From positions 1 to 35,073 of the forward strand of contig NZ_JABSOV010000003.1 in the NCBI RefSeq assembly GCF_013215345.1: a DNA stretch of 35,073 nt, read 5' to 3'. Both the position numbers and the translations under genes were made by a program. Under the pieces are notes generated by a model. It worked only from the letters and a program-made list of their open reading frames with translations, made no database searches and was not told the origin of the DNA. The stretch is from Colwellia sp. Lineage in GTDB: Bacteria > Pseudomonadota > Gammaproteobacteria > Enterobacterales > Alteromonadaceae. Shown one piece after another: positions 8,614 to 16,202 of the stretch (positions are counted from its first letter, which is position 1; each line of letters starts with the position of its first letter).

Positions 8614-9546
8614 ATGCTAAAAAATGGAATTACCAAAAGCCCAGTCGACCTTGATACTACTCAGATAACCAAACATTTTGGCAAGATTACGGTAGCGGTT
8701 GTTGCTGGTATTATATTATGGCAAGTTCCCTACACTATTGACGAAGGTCATGTAGGTATCGTTAAACGTTTCGGTGAAGCAACCACGCAAGTTAATCCCG
8801 GCTTACATACAAAAATTCCTTTTGCTGACACGGTGGAAGAGCTCGAAATTCGTACTCGTAAAAACACTGAAAACCTCAAAGCTTCAACATTCGAGCAAAT
8901 GCCAGTGCAAGCAGAAGTCTCTGTTAACTGGACCGTGATTCGCGCAGAAGCATTTGAATTGTACAAGGGTTACGGTGGTTTAGATCAATTTGAAAACCGT
9001 ATTTTAGATCCCCGTTTACGATCAGCAACTAAAGATGCGTTAGCGCGCTTTAAAGCAGAGCAAATTATTCAAAATCGCGGACAAGTTATTCAAAAGATCG
9101 AAGAAACACTACTTTCGGCTATGAGTGATTTCCCGGTAAAACTTGATAGTGTGCAAATTGAAAACTTAGTATTACCGCAAAAATATCTACAGAGCATCGA
9201 AACCAAACAAACTGAAAAGAATTTAGCTGCCGCAGAAAAACATCGCTTAGAGCGTCAAAAACTTGAAGCACAGCGAGAAGTGAATACCGCAGAAGCCAAA
9301 CGTGATGCGGAAAAAGCTCGTGCCGATGGTAGTGCTTATGCCATTGAAATTGAAGCTATTGCACAAGCTCAGGCGATAAGAGTCAAAGGACTAGCTGAAG
9401 CTGAAGCTATACTAAAAAAAGCACAAGCTATTAAAACCAATAAAACCTTGGTTGAATACGTTAAAGCTCAGCGCTGGGATGGTAAATTACCTACAACTGT
9501 AATGGGTAGTGGCCAAGATATCTTATGGAATATGAAGGAGAAATAA
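8614..9546 (+). CDS. Prohibitin-like SPFH/band 7 membrane protein
   Basis: SPFH-domain protein of the prohibitin type, expected to form large inner-membrane ring assemblies that shape membrane domains or modulate proteases. ATG 8614 is preferred (310 aa) because AAGGAA lies 5 bases before it; an upstream ATG at 8587 adds nine residues. One transmembrane helix follows a short N-terminus (ITVAVVAGIILWQVPY). The SPFH domain begins IDEGHVGIVKRFGEATTQVN and includes MPVQAEVSVNWTVIRAEA. A coiled coil runs from about 190 to 260 (TEKNLAAAEKHRLERQKLEA), and the tail reads AIKTNKTLVEYVKAQRWDGK, typical of bacterial prohibitins. It stands alone between the ilv terminator and a convergent terminator. Its partner proteins are not evident, although a second SPFH protein is encoded 3.2 kb away. 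Confidence 0.88.
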   Translation: MLKNGITKSPVDLDTTQITKHFGKITVAVVAGIILWQVPYTIDEGHVGIVKRFGEATTQVNPGLHTKIPFADTVEELEIRTRKNTENLKASTFEQMPVQAEVSVNWTVIRAEAFELYKGYGGLDQFENRILDPRLRSATKDALARFKAEQIIQNRGQVIQKIEETLLSAMSDFPVKLDSVQIENLVLPQKYLQSIETKQTEKNLAAAEKHRLERQKLEAQREVNTAEAKRDAEKARADGSAYAIEIEAIAQAQAIRVKGLAEAEAILKKAQAIKTNKTLVEYVKAQRWDGKLPTTVMGSGQDILWNMKEK

Positions 9547-9561
9547 CCCTTTACTATAAGT

Positions 9562-9602
9562 AGAACAGGTATAGCGCAATGCTATTGCGCTATACCTGTT
9601 CT
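9562..9602. terminator. Bidirectional terminator between convergent genes
   Basis: A perfect 18-base stem: AGAACAGGTATAGCGCAA (9562-9579) with its reverse complement (9585-9602), loop TGCTA. It sits between the rightward prohibitin-like gene and the leftward copper operon, 16 bases from each stop. The T tracts are poor on both sides, but the stem is very stable. Confidence 0.8.
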
Positions 9603-9617
9603 AACTCCAAACCTTAT

Positions 9618-10097
9618 TTAATTAGACCAATGGATACGGACTATTTTCCACTCACCATGTTGTTTTTCTAACACTATAGTTTCCATACTTTGGTAATTCT
9701 GTTCTTTTCCCTTATATGTTCCGGTAGTTTGACTACGAGACATAGAAACAGCACTGTTACCGATAATTTTTACATTGTGCTCTAAGGTTTTATTCTTTAC
9801 TGCGGCAAGATATTTCATATCTGACAACATATGATGGCTGGCGTATTCATCAGCAGAGCGCTCTACTCCACCACCTTCAAATATTTGTACCTCGTCGGCG
9901 AGTAACTGACGTGCGGTAACTTTGTCGCTTGTTTTTAGTGCATGATGAAAACGTTTAACGATCTTAGCTGGCATAGAATTAACACCAATAAACATGCTTG
10001 ATTTTAGTTCTGCTTTTTTAGCATCTTCATGAGCATAACTTGTTGGTATAAGGGTCGAAAATAGTAAGGTGAAACATAGTAATTTATAATTTTTCAT
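9618..10097 (-). CDS. Exported NTF2-like (SnoaL/DUF4440-type) protein
   Basis: 159 aa with a clear signal peptide (MKNYKLLCFTLLFSTLIPTSYA, cleaved before HEDAKK), hence probably periplasmic. The mature part fits an NTF2-like cone: a helix pair MPAKIVKRFHHALKTSDKVT then ARQLLADEVQIFEGGGVERS, followed by strands ending VLEKQHGEWKIVRIHWSN, a close match to the usual C-terminal strand pattern of this fold. Such domains are catalytic or merely binding, and no active-site assignment is possible. It is the last gene of the leftward copC-copD group, 69 bases after copD, with the strong hairpin at 9562-9602 beyond it. That placement suggests a metal-stress role, by context only. Confidence 0.75.
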   Translation of the reverse strand: MKNYKLLCFTLLFSTLIPTSYAHEDAKKAELKSSMFIGVNSMPAKIVKRFHHALKTSDKVTARQLLADEVQIFEGGGVERSADEYASHHMLSDMKYLAAVKNKTLEHNVKIIGNSAVSMSRSQTTGTYKGKEQNYQSMETIVLEKQHGEWKIVRIHWSN

Positions 10098-10166
10098 AAG
10101 CTTATCTCTCTTGATAAATAGTTTTTTTATTTGTTTATTAGTTTGGTTTTGATTGTAATTAAAATT

Positions 10167-11045
10167 TTAATAGTCAGGGCCAACAACGGTAGTCAGCCAA
10201 GTGGTTGTTAGTAAAATCAACAAGGCTAAAACCATTTCCCATTGAATAGAACGAGCCAAGGCTTGTTTACCCTGCTCACTTTTTATTAGCTGAGCTACCA
10301 AGTTAAATTTATGATGAGCTGCCATCAACAATATGCCTATCACTAAGACAAGCTTGAGTAAAAAGCTTTGTCCATAACTGGTGAAAAACAAGCCATGTAT
10401 TGAGCCAATGAGTTGATATGCCACTATTAAGCCACAAACGATTAATAGTGAAACAGCATAGCTGGCATAGTAGCCAAACTGCTGCATAACCTTATGTAAA
10501 ACAGGTAAAGATAAAACCCCACACGCTTTCCATAGCGGCCACAATGAGCCTAACCAGCAGAAAACCAACAGTACATGTAAATTAAGCAACAATTGGCTAA
10601 TCATAGTCATCTCTGCGGTATGGCCAATAACACTGAATGAACGCGCCTGCAGTAAGATAGTTAAGATAAAAGTAACTAAAAAGAAGCGGCGACATTGCTC
10701 AGTTGCCATTAACTTAGTCACTGAAATTAACGCCAGCACAAAACCAGCTAGACGATATAATAGTGCATCACCGGCATTAGATTGCCACAGCAAGGAGTTA
10801 TAAAAGGGGTCCAAGACACCTGATAGCCCTGATTCGGCAAAAGCAGCTACTTGCATAAAAAAATTCAACAATGTGCCAACTATGCCAATAAAAATCAGCA
10901 GTTGGCAGTGCTGCCGTAAATTAAATGGGGGGGCTCTTTTAATAACTAACCAATAGATGAAAACACCACCAACAGAGCCAGATATGCCAAGGTAGATCAT
11001 CATTTTACTGATAATAATTGCGATGTCCCAAGGTGATATTTCCAT
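10167..11045 (-). CDS. copD: CopD-family copper resistance membrane protein
   Basis: Integral membrane protein of 292 aa with about eight hydrophobic helices. It matches the CopD family, which in Pseudomonas and relatives acts with CopC in copper handling across the inner membrane. Visible features: helix 1 at IIISKMMIYLGISGSVGGVF, the central LNLHVLLVFCWLGSLWPLWK, which is the conserved CopD core segment, and the AAHHKFNLVAQL loop with paired histidines before the last helices. There are further histidines in SVIGHTAEM. It starts 11 bases after the copC stop, so the pair is translationally close. The C-terminus, TTTWLTTVVGPDY, is within the usual variation. Direction of copper transport is not shown by the sequence. 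Confidence 0.88.
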   Translation of the reverse strand: MEISPWDIAIIISKMMIYLGISGSVGGVFIYWLVIKRAPPFNLRQHCQLLIFIGIVGTLLNFFMQVAAFAESGLSGVLDPFYNSLLWQSNAGDALLYRLAGFVLALISVTKLMATEQCRRFFLVTFILTILLQARSFSVIGHTAEMTMISQLLLNLHVLLVFCWLGSLWPLWKACGVLSLPVLHKVMQQFGYYASYAVSLLIVCGLIVAYQLIGSIHGLFFTSYGQSFLLKLVLVIGILLMAAHHKFNLVAQLIKSEQGKQALARSIQWEMVLALLILLTTTWLTTVVGPDY

Positions 11046-11056
11046 GTTAAAAGCTC

Positions 11057-11470
11057 CTAATGATTATGCTTGCCATTAGATGGGTTATCTTTATGCTTTT
11101 TCATGCCCTTAGTATTAGTCTGCCCATGAACCATAAAAGAAAATTTTCCTTTCATTTTATGAGCGTCTTTTCCCATAATGGTCCAAGTAACTTGGTAGTT
11201 GCTGCTAGGTAACGTGGGTAGAGCTAAGCTATAACTAGCCGATGCTTTTGTCGAAGCTTTAAATTCAATTGGCATCAAAGCACCGCTTTTATCGGCAAGG
11301 GTAAGTTTTACTAGACGAACATCCTTAGTAAAAGCTAACTGCAATACTGTTGGGCTTGCCATTAACATAGCGCCATCTTTTGGCAATGAGGTTTTTAAAC
11401 CGGCATGGGCTAATACCGATGACGAAATAGTTAATAAAGTAACGGTAAGTAATATTAAAATTTTATTCAT
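11057..11470 (-). CDS. copC: CopC-family periplasmic copper-binding protein
   Basis: Small periplasmic cupredoxin-like copper carrier of 137 aa. The signal peptide MNKILILLTVTLLTISSSVLA is cleaved to expose HAGLKTSLPKDGAML; this N-terminal His is a Cu(II) ligand in CopC. The TIMGKDAHKMKGKFSFMV segment keeps the Asp and His that complete the Cu(II) site in the family, in place of the usual SADGHPVSGxFxF. LQLAFTKDVRLVKLTLADKS is the typical beta-sandwich start. The tail is charged and His-bearing (KKHKDNPSNGKHNH), possibly extra metal binding. Met residues of the classical Cu(I) site are scarce, which points to a Cu(II)-only type; this is an inference. It is co-directional with copD, 11 bases downstream. 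Confidence 0.93.
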   Translation of the reverse strand: MNKILILLTVTLLTISSSVLAHAGLKTSLPKDGAMLMASPTVLQLAFTKDVRLVKLTLADKSGALMPIEFKASTKASASYSLALPTLPSSNYQVTWTIMGKDAHKMKGKFSFMVHGQTNTKGMKKHKDNPSNGKHNH

Positions 11471-11693
11471 GTGTGTTCCTGGGTGTTGTTTAACAAGGTA
11501 AACGTACTGCCATAAAAGGCATTCTTTAAAGATGTTATCGCTAATATTGGTTTAAAGAGCAGCAAAAAGCATTGCGAGAAGGCAAGTTAACAGGCATTTT
11601 TACAATAAAGTTGAATTGACTTAACAGTCAAAGTACCGGATACAAGCTAACACGCAGTAAATGCACCAAACTTTGGACACATTTATGCTCTAT

Positions 11694-12068
11694 TTAGCTA
11701 AATATTGGTGGACGGTATAGGGAGGTTAATTGTTGGCTAAGCACTAGGCTAGCTATAGATTTTATCTTTGCAGTAGCAGTGACAACGAGCTCGGTATCAA
11801 TAATATTAGTTAATACAGCTAATGTTGAGCAGCCGCCAATAAAACAGGCACAGTCATTTTCACAACAATCCATAGTAGGATTATCCACATCACTCGCCAT
11901 TTGATCGCTACTGTGGACCATCATTGACATATCATGAGGTTGTGCTTGAGTATCCACTGTATTCATATTCATCATCTGATAAGGCATAAGGCTAGTAGCC
12001 ATGACTTGACCGATAAAGGTCAAACACAGTAACAACACCATTAAGGCTTTAGAGATAGAAGGGAACAT
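11694..12068 (-). CDS. Small exported Met/Cys-rich protein, copy A (unnamed family)
   Basis: 124 aa, function unknown. An N-terminal signal-like helix (ISKALMVLLLCLTFIGQVMA) is followed by a Met/His-rich stretch (MPYQMMNMNT, then PHDMSMMVHSSDQM). Next is a five-cysteine cluster, CCENDCACFIGGCST (C68, C69, C73, C75, C80), then a second hydrophobic helix region and the ending LTSLYRPPIFS. The rightward protein at 15599-16015 shares the helix, the CC-x3-C-x-C-x4-C pattern and the ending. Met-rich and Cys-rich segments next to copC, copD and cusCBA suggest Cu(I)/Ag(I) binding in the periplasm; this is context plus composition only. It resembles in placement the CopL-type metal-binding proteins, but I cannot assign it to that family. 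It is 223 bases upstream of copC and on the same strand. Confidence 0.75.
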   Translation of the reverse strand: MFPSISKALMVLLLCLTFIGQVMATSLMPYQMMNMNTVDTQAQPHDMSMMVHSSDQMASDVDNPTMDCCENDCACFIGGCSTLAVLTNIIDTELVVTATAKIKSIASLVLSQQLTSLYRPPIFS

Positions 12069-12290
12069 GCAAGCTCACGAAGAATAAGAATCGCTTTTAT
12101 GTTACACAAAAAATCACACCATTCAAGAAATTTTTCTCTGCCATAAGTTACTTGAATGGTAATAAACATTAATTTATAAAAGCTAGATATCGCTAAAGCT
12201 AATTAAAACAGCAGCTAAACAGCGTCACTCATTAGCAAATTAAGTGAGTAATTAGTTATCACACAGAAAAACTTTTAGTAAAATGAACTA

Positions 12291-12713
12291 TTACTCCGCT
12301 GGAATGGCGGCATCAATTTTCTTCAATGAACGTAAAAACATGCCTAAGCCGCCCATGGCTAGTACTAAGATGACAATCAAATCAAATGAAGTCATCGTTC
12401 TCATGCTAAAGCGAATCGAAGAAATCACACCAAAGATCAAGCCGGTAATGGAGCCTAGCGCTAATATCCAGCCAATGGGATTTTTACTGTTATAAAAAAT
12501 AATCCCGACACCAAACATAAATGGGATCATCACCATACCACTGGTTATGCTGTAACTACCGCCCATGGCAGAGAAGCCATAGAGGCGCATGCCCATGCCA
12601 AAACTCGAACTGACGGTAATGGCATTTAACAATAAATAAAAACCTCCGCACATCATAAATAAGCCAATAAAAAACTGCCCTAAACCACCCGATGTACCAC
12701 CTGCTCCACGCAT
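12291..12713 (-). CDS. Small membrane protein downstream of YqiK-like flotillin
   Basis: 140 aa, not recognised as a named family. A Gly-rich cytoplasmic start (MRGAGGTSGGLGQFFIGLFM) is followed by about four hydrophobic segments: LFMMCGGFYLLLNAITV, SGMVMIPFMFGVGIIFY, PIGWILALGSITGLIFGVIS and LIVILVLAMGGLGMFL. A conserved-looking NSKNPIGWIL turn sits between the second and third. The C-terminus is short and charged. It follows the flotillin gene after 37 bases on the same strand and is probably the third gene of that operon, so it may be an accessory membrane component of the flotillin domain. Nothing in the sequence shows an enzyme or transport function. Confidence 0.7.
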   Translation of the reverse strand: MRGAGGTSGGLGQFFIGLFMMCGGFYLLLNAITVSSSFGMGMRLYGFSAMGGSYSITSGMVMIPFMFGVGIIFYNSKNPIGWILALGSITGLIFGVISSIRFSMRTMTSFDLIVILVLAMGGLGMFLRSLKKIDAAIPAE

Positions 12714-12750
12714 AAAATCAACCTCTGTAATTTATATTATTTTTTAGCCA

Positions 12751-14505
12751 TTACTCTGCTGATACCTGATGACCATTCATTTTAGTCTTTACTTGTGCAA
12801 TATTGGATTGCTGAACAACTGATTTAGTATCCTCAATTAAAGAATGTTTACCCATAATCAAATCATTTAATGTACCTGATTCTTTATTCACTAATCCAAG
12901 CTCTTGCAGCATTGAATCGATCATAGGTGCATTAGCTCGATAATTTAATGCTGCTGAAGTAATTTGCTCTGCTAATCCACCGCTTCCTGCACTCTCATTT
13001 GTGCTCATTGTTGCATTCGAGTTGCCATACCCTTGCAGGATTTTAATACCATCAATATTTTCTAATGGTTTAACTGAATTCGCTATCATTTCTGGCAGTG
13101 TTTTTAAAATCGCCAACGATTTTTGTAATTCAATTTGCTCATCACGGAGTGTATTTTCTGCCTCATATAAGGCCTTTTTACCTGCGGCTTCAACGGCATA
13201 TATTTTCTCATCTGCTTCAGCCTTTAATTTTTTAGCATCAGCAGTAGCTTTCGCTTCGGTAAGTACCGCTGTTGCTTTATCTTGCGCAGCTCGTTTTTCC
13301 GCATCGGCTTGAACAATGATACCTACAGCATCTCGTTCTGCTTCTTTCTTAGCATCAATCACTTCAATTTCTTTACGACGATTTGCTTCTGCTACTTCTC
13401 TAGCAGTTATTACCGCCTCTTCTTTTTCTACACGAATTTTTTCAGCGCCTGCAGCTTGTGCTCTTGCTGCTGACTCAGCTTCTGATTTTTCTGCTACAGC
13501 TATCTGTTTATCTTGCTCAGCTACTTCAATATCGCGTTGCTGTTGTATACGTGCTTGCTCTAAAATTGTACGTTTCTCAATTTCTCTAGACTCAACATCT
13601 CTGCTTTTTAATATTTCAGCTACTTCAATCGCTTGCTCTTTAGATATTTGAGCTTCTCTTTCTTCTTGCTCTTTGTATTCGCGAGTTTTCGCAATTTCAG
13701 CTTTTTGCTCGACACGTTTAAATTCTAGAACTTGTTCTTGGGCGATACGAAGTTCTTCTTCCTCTTTTTGGATTTCTAGTGATTCACGCTCTGCATCAAG
13801 GTTTCTTCGTTGGATTTTAACGCGATTCTCTTGCTCTATATCATTGGTTTCTTTGCGTTTTTCTTCGATTATCTTCGTTAATCTTGCGCGACCTTCGGCA
13901 TCAAAGGCGTTATTTTCATTAAAGAAACGTAAATCAGTTTGATCAAACCCCGTTAATGAAACAGATTCTAATTCAAGACCATTTTTCTCTAAATCATTGG
14001 CGACGTTTTGTTGAACTTTTTGGACAAAATCAGCTCTTTGTTCATGCATTTCGGTCATAGTCATTTCAGCAGCAACCGTGCGCAGTACATCAACAAACTT
14101 CGATTCCATCAGTATTTTTAATTCATCAACTCGCATGGTACGGCTACCAAGTGTTTGAGCCGCCATAGAAATACCTTCACTATGAGGCGCTACGCGCAAG
14201 TAAAAATCGGCTTTTACATCAACACGCATTCTATCTTTGGTAATAAGAGAGTCTTTTTCTATTTTCTCTACTTCAATACGAAGTGTGTTCATGTTGACGG
14301 AGATCGTTTCATGTAAAACAGGTAGACAAATAGCGCCGCCATCTTTTACAACTCTTTCTCCACCCATACCAGTACGAACAAAAGCAATTTCTTTAGTCGC
14401 ACGAACATATAACTTAGCAAAAATAAGCCCCATCGTGATAAAAGAGACTAGCCCTACACCGACCATAATTAAAATAAAAGTGCTATTGGCATCCAAATTT
14501 TCCAT
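12751..14505 (-). CDS. yqiK: YqiK-type flotillin (SPFH) membrane protein
   Basis: Bacterial flotillin of 584 aa, forming large inner-membrane scaffolds. One N-terminal transmembrane helix (FILIMVGVGLVSFITMGLIF) precedes the SPFH domain, which begins IAFVRTGMGGERVVKDGGAI and includes MNTLRIEVEKIEKDSLITKD. From about residue 195 to 440 there is a very long Glu/Ala/Arg coiled coil with repeated EQE and AEA patterns, the flotillin domain. The low-complexity repeat of that coil produces many false open frames on the opposite strand. The C-terminal part reads ILKTLPEMIANSVKPLENID, usual for YqiK proteins. Upstream lies the YqiJ-like OB-fold protein, which in E. coli forms a pair with YqiK. The symbol follows that resemblance. 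Confidence 0.9.
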   Translation of the reverse strand: MENLDANSTFILIMVGVGLVSFITMGLIFAKLYVRATKEIAFVRTGMGGERVVKDGGAICLPVLHETISVNMNTLRIEVEKIEKDSLITKDRMRVDVKADFYLRVAPHSEGISMAAQTLGSRTMRVDELKILMESKFVDVLRTVAAEMTMTEMHEQRADFVQKVQQNVANDLEKNGLELESVSLTGFDQTDLRFFNENNAFDAEGRARLTKIIEEKRKETNDIEQENRVKIQRRNLDAERESLEIQKEEEELRIAQEQVLEFKRVEQKAEIAKTREYKEQEEREAQISKEQAIEVAEILKSRDVESREIEKRTILEQARIQQQRDIEVAEQDKQIAVAEKSEAESAARAQAAGAEKIRVEKEEAVITAREVAEANRRKEIEVIDAKKEAERDAVGIIVQADAEKRAAQDKATAVLTEAKATADAKKLKAEADEKIYAVEAAGKKALYEAENTLRDEQIELQKSLAILKTLPEMIANSVKPLENIDGIKILQGYGNSNATMSTNESAGSGGLAEQITSAALNYRANAPMIDSMLQELGLVNKESGTLNDLIMGKHSLIEDTKSVVQQSNIAQVKTKMNGHQVSAE

Positions 14506-14574
14506 AGTAAATTTCCTTTTTATTATTTTATAAGTTGTTGTAAATGTGATTAATTAAATATTACTGATTAAAGA

Positions 14575-15216
14575 TTATTGATTAAATTTTATCGCGAGCC
14601 AGAAAGACTCTTTTTTCTCAACGAGCACAATTTGTTGACCTTGATTAAATTCTTCATCATCGCTGTCTGGCGTAACTAAGACATAATGTTTTTGATTATA
14701 ACTATCTGTTAACGACGCCTCTGCGGGACTACCTTGTTTTGCTGTGCCAATAGTTATTGTGGCAATTAGGCCATTAAAGCTATTGTTTGAAATTGCTGAG
14801 GATTCGTTTTTAGGGAGTAGGCGACTTAACGGTACACCAAGATGATGTGTGATATATAACGACAAGATGAACGACAAACTATAGGTTAAAAATTCAGATA
14901 TATTAACCGTAAAACTATTTAACAGTATGTAGTTTAACGTATAACCTGTTATGCCAAAGCTGGTTAAAAATAGTACCAACCATATCAATAAAGGTAAACG
15001 GTTTAAGCATAACCAACCTAACAGGGGTGTAAGTCCTGTCATAGGTAAATCCGCATCAACGTCTATATCAAGATCAATGGGTGAGATATGGTCCAGTAAA
15101 TTGAGCATACTTAACCCTATAAGCATGCCAACCCCTTCGAGTATTGCCAAAGCTAATACCGAGCATAATGCTATAGCGAAACCTACATTTATATCCGCGA
15201 GAAGAAATTCAATCAT
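14575..15216 (-). CDS. yqiJ: YqiJ-type membrane protein with C-terminal OB-fold (NfeD-like)
   Basis: 213 aa, first gene of the leftward flotillin operon. Membrane segments: INVGFAIALCSVLALAILEG near the N-terminus, LPLLIWLVLFLTSFGITGYT, and FLTYSLSFILSLYITHHLG. The acidic loop IDLDIDVDADLPM after the first helix pair is typical of YqiJ and NfeD relatives. The C-terminal 60 residues form a compact beta domain (NNSFNGLIATITIGTAKQGS, ending LVEKKESFWLAIKFNQ), as in the NfeD OB-fold. Such proteins are obligate partners of SPFH proteins in many bacteria, consistent with the yqiK gene 69 bases downstream. No protease domain is present. Its promoter should lie in 15217-15330. Confidence 0.85.
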   Translation of the reverse strand: MIEFLLADINVGFAIALCSVLALAILEGVGMLIGLSMLNLLDHISPIDLDIDVDADLPMTGLTPLLGWLCLNRLPLLIWLVLFLTSFGITGYTLNYILLNSFTVNISEFLTYSLSFILSLYITHHLGVPLSRLLPKNESSAISNNSFNGLIATITIGTAKQGSPAEASLTDSYNQKHYVLVTPDSDDEEFNQGQQIVLVEKKESFWLAIKFNQ

Positions 15217-15598
15217 ATAGTAATCCGTTACCTAAATCAGAATGCAAATTTATTAGAAGTGTACTGAAAGGTCAAGCCGTTCAAGTATTTAATACCTTCA
15301 AACTACACTTTTTGACATAATATGTCAAAGAATTCAATTTATCTAAAAGAGCAAAATACAAAGTCAGTTGTTGCCTCAGTTATTATGTTTTACCCTACTC
15401 GGCTTTAGAGGCATGTTTATGTTTTCGTCTGCTAGTTTGCCTACGTTGCTATTTTATTTAGCTTAAAATTTAATTAGTCAATTCACGCTGTTACTTAAAA
15501 ATTACAATTTCCTTTACTTAATCGATTGCTCTTTTATTGATATCTTGTTTTTATTAATGCTAGAATTAAAGTTCTTATTGCCTAGTTGTGTGTTGCTT
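15217..15598. other. Divergent intergenic region between flotillin and metal-efflux operons
   Basis: About 380 bases without a supportable gene. It should hold the leftward yqiJ promoter and the rightward promoter for the metal genes. The only clear structure is the palindrome at 15311-15329. The rest is AT-rich with no strong -35/-10 pair I would commit to. Confidence 0.6.
15311..15329. promoter_or_regulatory. Candidate operator: perfect 8+3+8 palindrome
   Basis: TTTGACATAATATGTCAAA forms two 8-base arms around AAT. It is 95 bases upstream of yqiJ and about 270 bases upstream of the rightward small gene. No T tract follows, so it is not a terminator. The 17-base core TTGACATAATATGTCAA is also the heart of the ilvA terminator (8526-8542). 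The binding protein is unknown. Confidence 0.4.
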
Positions 15599-16015
15599 GT
15601 GCCTACTTTTATAAATAAAACAGTAATGGTGTTATTGCTTTGTTTGATCTTCATTGGTCAATCAATGGCATCTATGACCATGTTTTATTCCATGACAAGT
15701 ATGCAATCTATGGCTAATAGCAAAGAGCTGTCATCTATATCAACGACCAGCTCACATCATCATATGGGCACCATGGCTAATATAAGTGCTTGTGAACAAG
15801 ACGATATGACAACGGCTTGCTCAACAACTAGCACTGAAGAATGTTGTGCACAAGAGTGTGACTGCTCAATCAGTGGCTGCTCAACTATATCGGCGTTTTC
15901 AACAGGTATTAATTACTACGCTGAAATTGCTATATCGAGTAAAATAGTTTCCCCCAGTGCTTTTATTGCCAGCAATACCCTTACCTCTCTTTATCGACCT
16001 CCTATTCTGAGCTAA
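15599..16015 (+). CDS. Small exported Met/His/Cys-rich protein, copy B (unnamed family)
   Basis: First gene of the rightward metal operon; paralog of 11694-12068. The GTG at 15599 is chosen because it aligns exactly with the ATG of copy A, ten residues before the shared MVLLLCLxFIGQ helix (138 aa). TTG 15545 and ATG 15557 are in-frame alternatives, and none has a good ribosome-binding site. After the signal helix come MTMFYSMTSMQSM, a histidine triplet (SSHHHMGTM), and the cysteine cluster CCAQECDCSISGCST (C82, C83, C87, C89, C94). The chain ends LTSLYRPPILS, near-identical to copy A. Composition and position before a copG-cusCBA run suggest a periplasmic Cu(I)/Ag(I) binder. I do not know a described function for the family. 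Confidence 0.72.
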   Translation: MPTFINKTVMVLLLCLIFIGQSMASMTMFYSMTSMQSMANSKELSSISTTSSHHHMGTMANISACEQDDMTTACSTTSTEECCAQECDCSISGCSTISAFSTGINYYAEIAISSKIVSPSAFIASNTLTSLYRPPILS

Positions 16016-16145
16016 ACACAGCCTCATTACGTCTAAATTTCGCTGCGACAAATTTAAAGGCAGAAACCTTAGTGTTTTTCCATTAAGCAGTACAAACGTT
16101 AAACGTATTTTAAATAGTTATATTTAAAAATTTAATCAATACCCT

Positions 16146-16167
16146 GTAGTTAAATTATTTTAACTAC
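16146..16167. promoter_or_regulatory. Perfect 9-base dyad upstream of the DUF411/cus genes
   Basis: GTAGTTAAA and TTTAACTAC flank TTAT. The dyad is 36 bases before the copG-like ATG and 131 bases after the previous stop. No T tract follows. It may be an operator for a metal-responsive regulator or a weak processing hairpin. No known copper-regulator consensus was recognised. Confidence 0.35.
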
Positions 16168-16202
16168 ATATTATCGTTAAGTTATTCCCCTAGGAGGGAG
16201 TT

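Noticed and set aside
11616-11631. Dyad TTGACT-TAAC-AGTCAA upstream of copC
   Set aside because: Only 6-base arms; the likeness to the TTGACAT palindrome is partial and with different spacing, so no operator is claimed.
13001-13942. Several open frames on the plus strand within yqiK
   Set aside because: They are Ser/Phe/Cys-rich complements of the Glu/Ala/Arg coiled-coil codons on the minus strand. None has a ribosome-binding site or recognisable motif.
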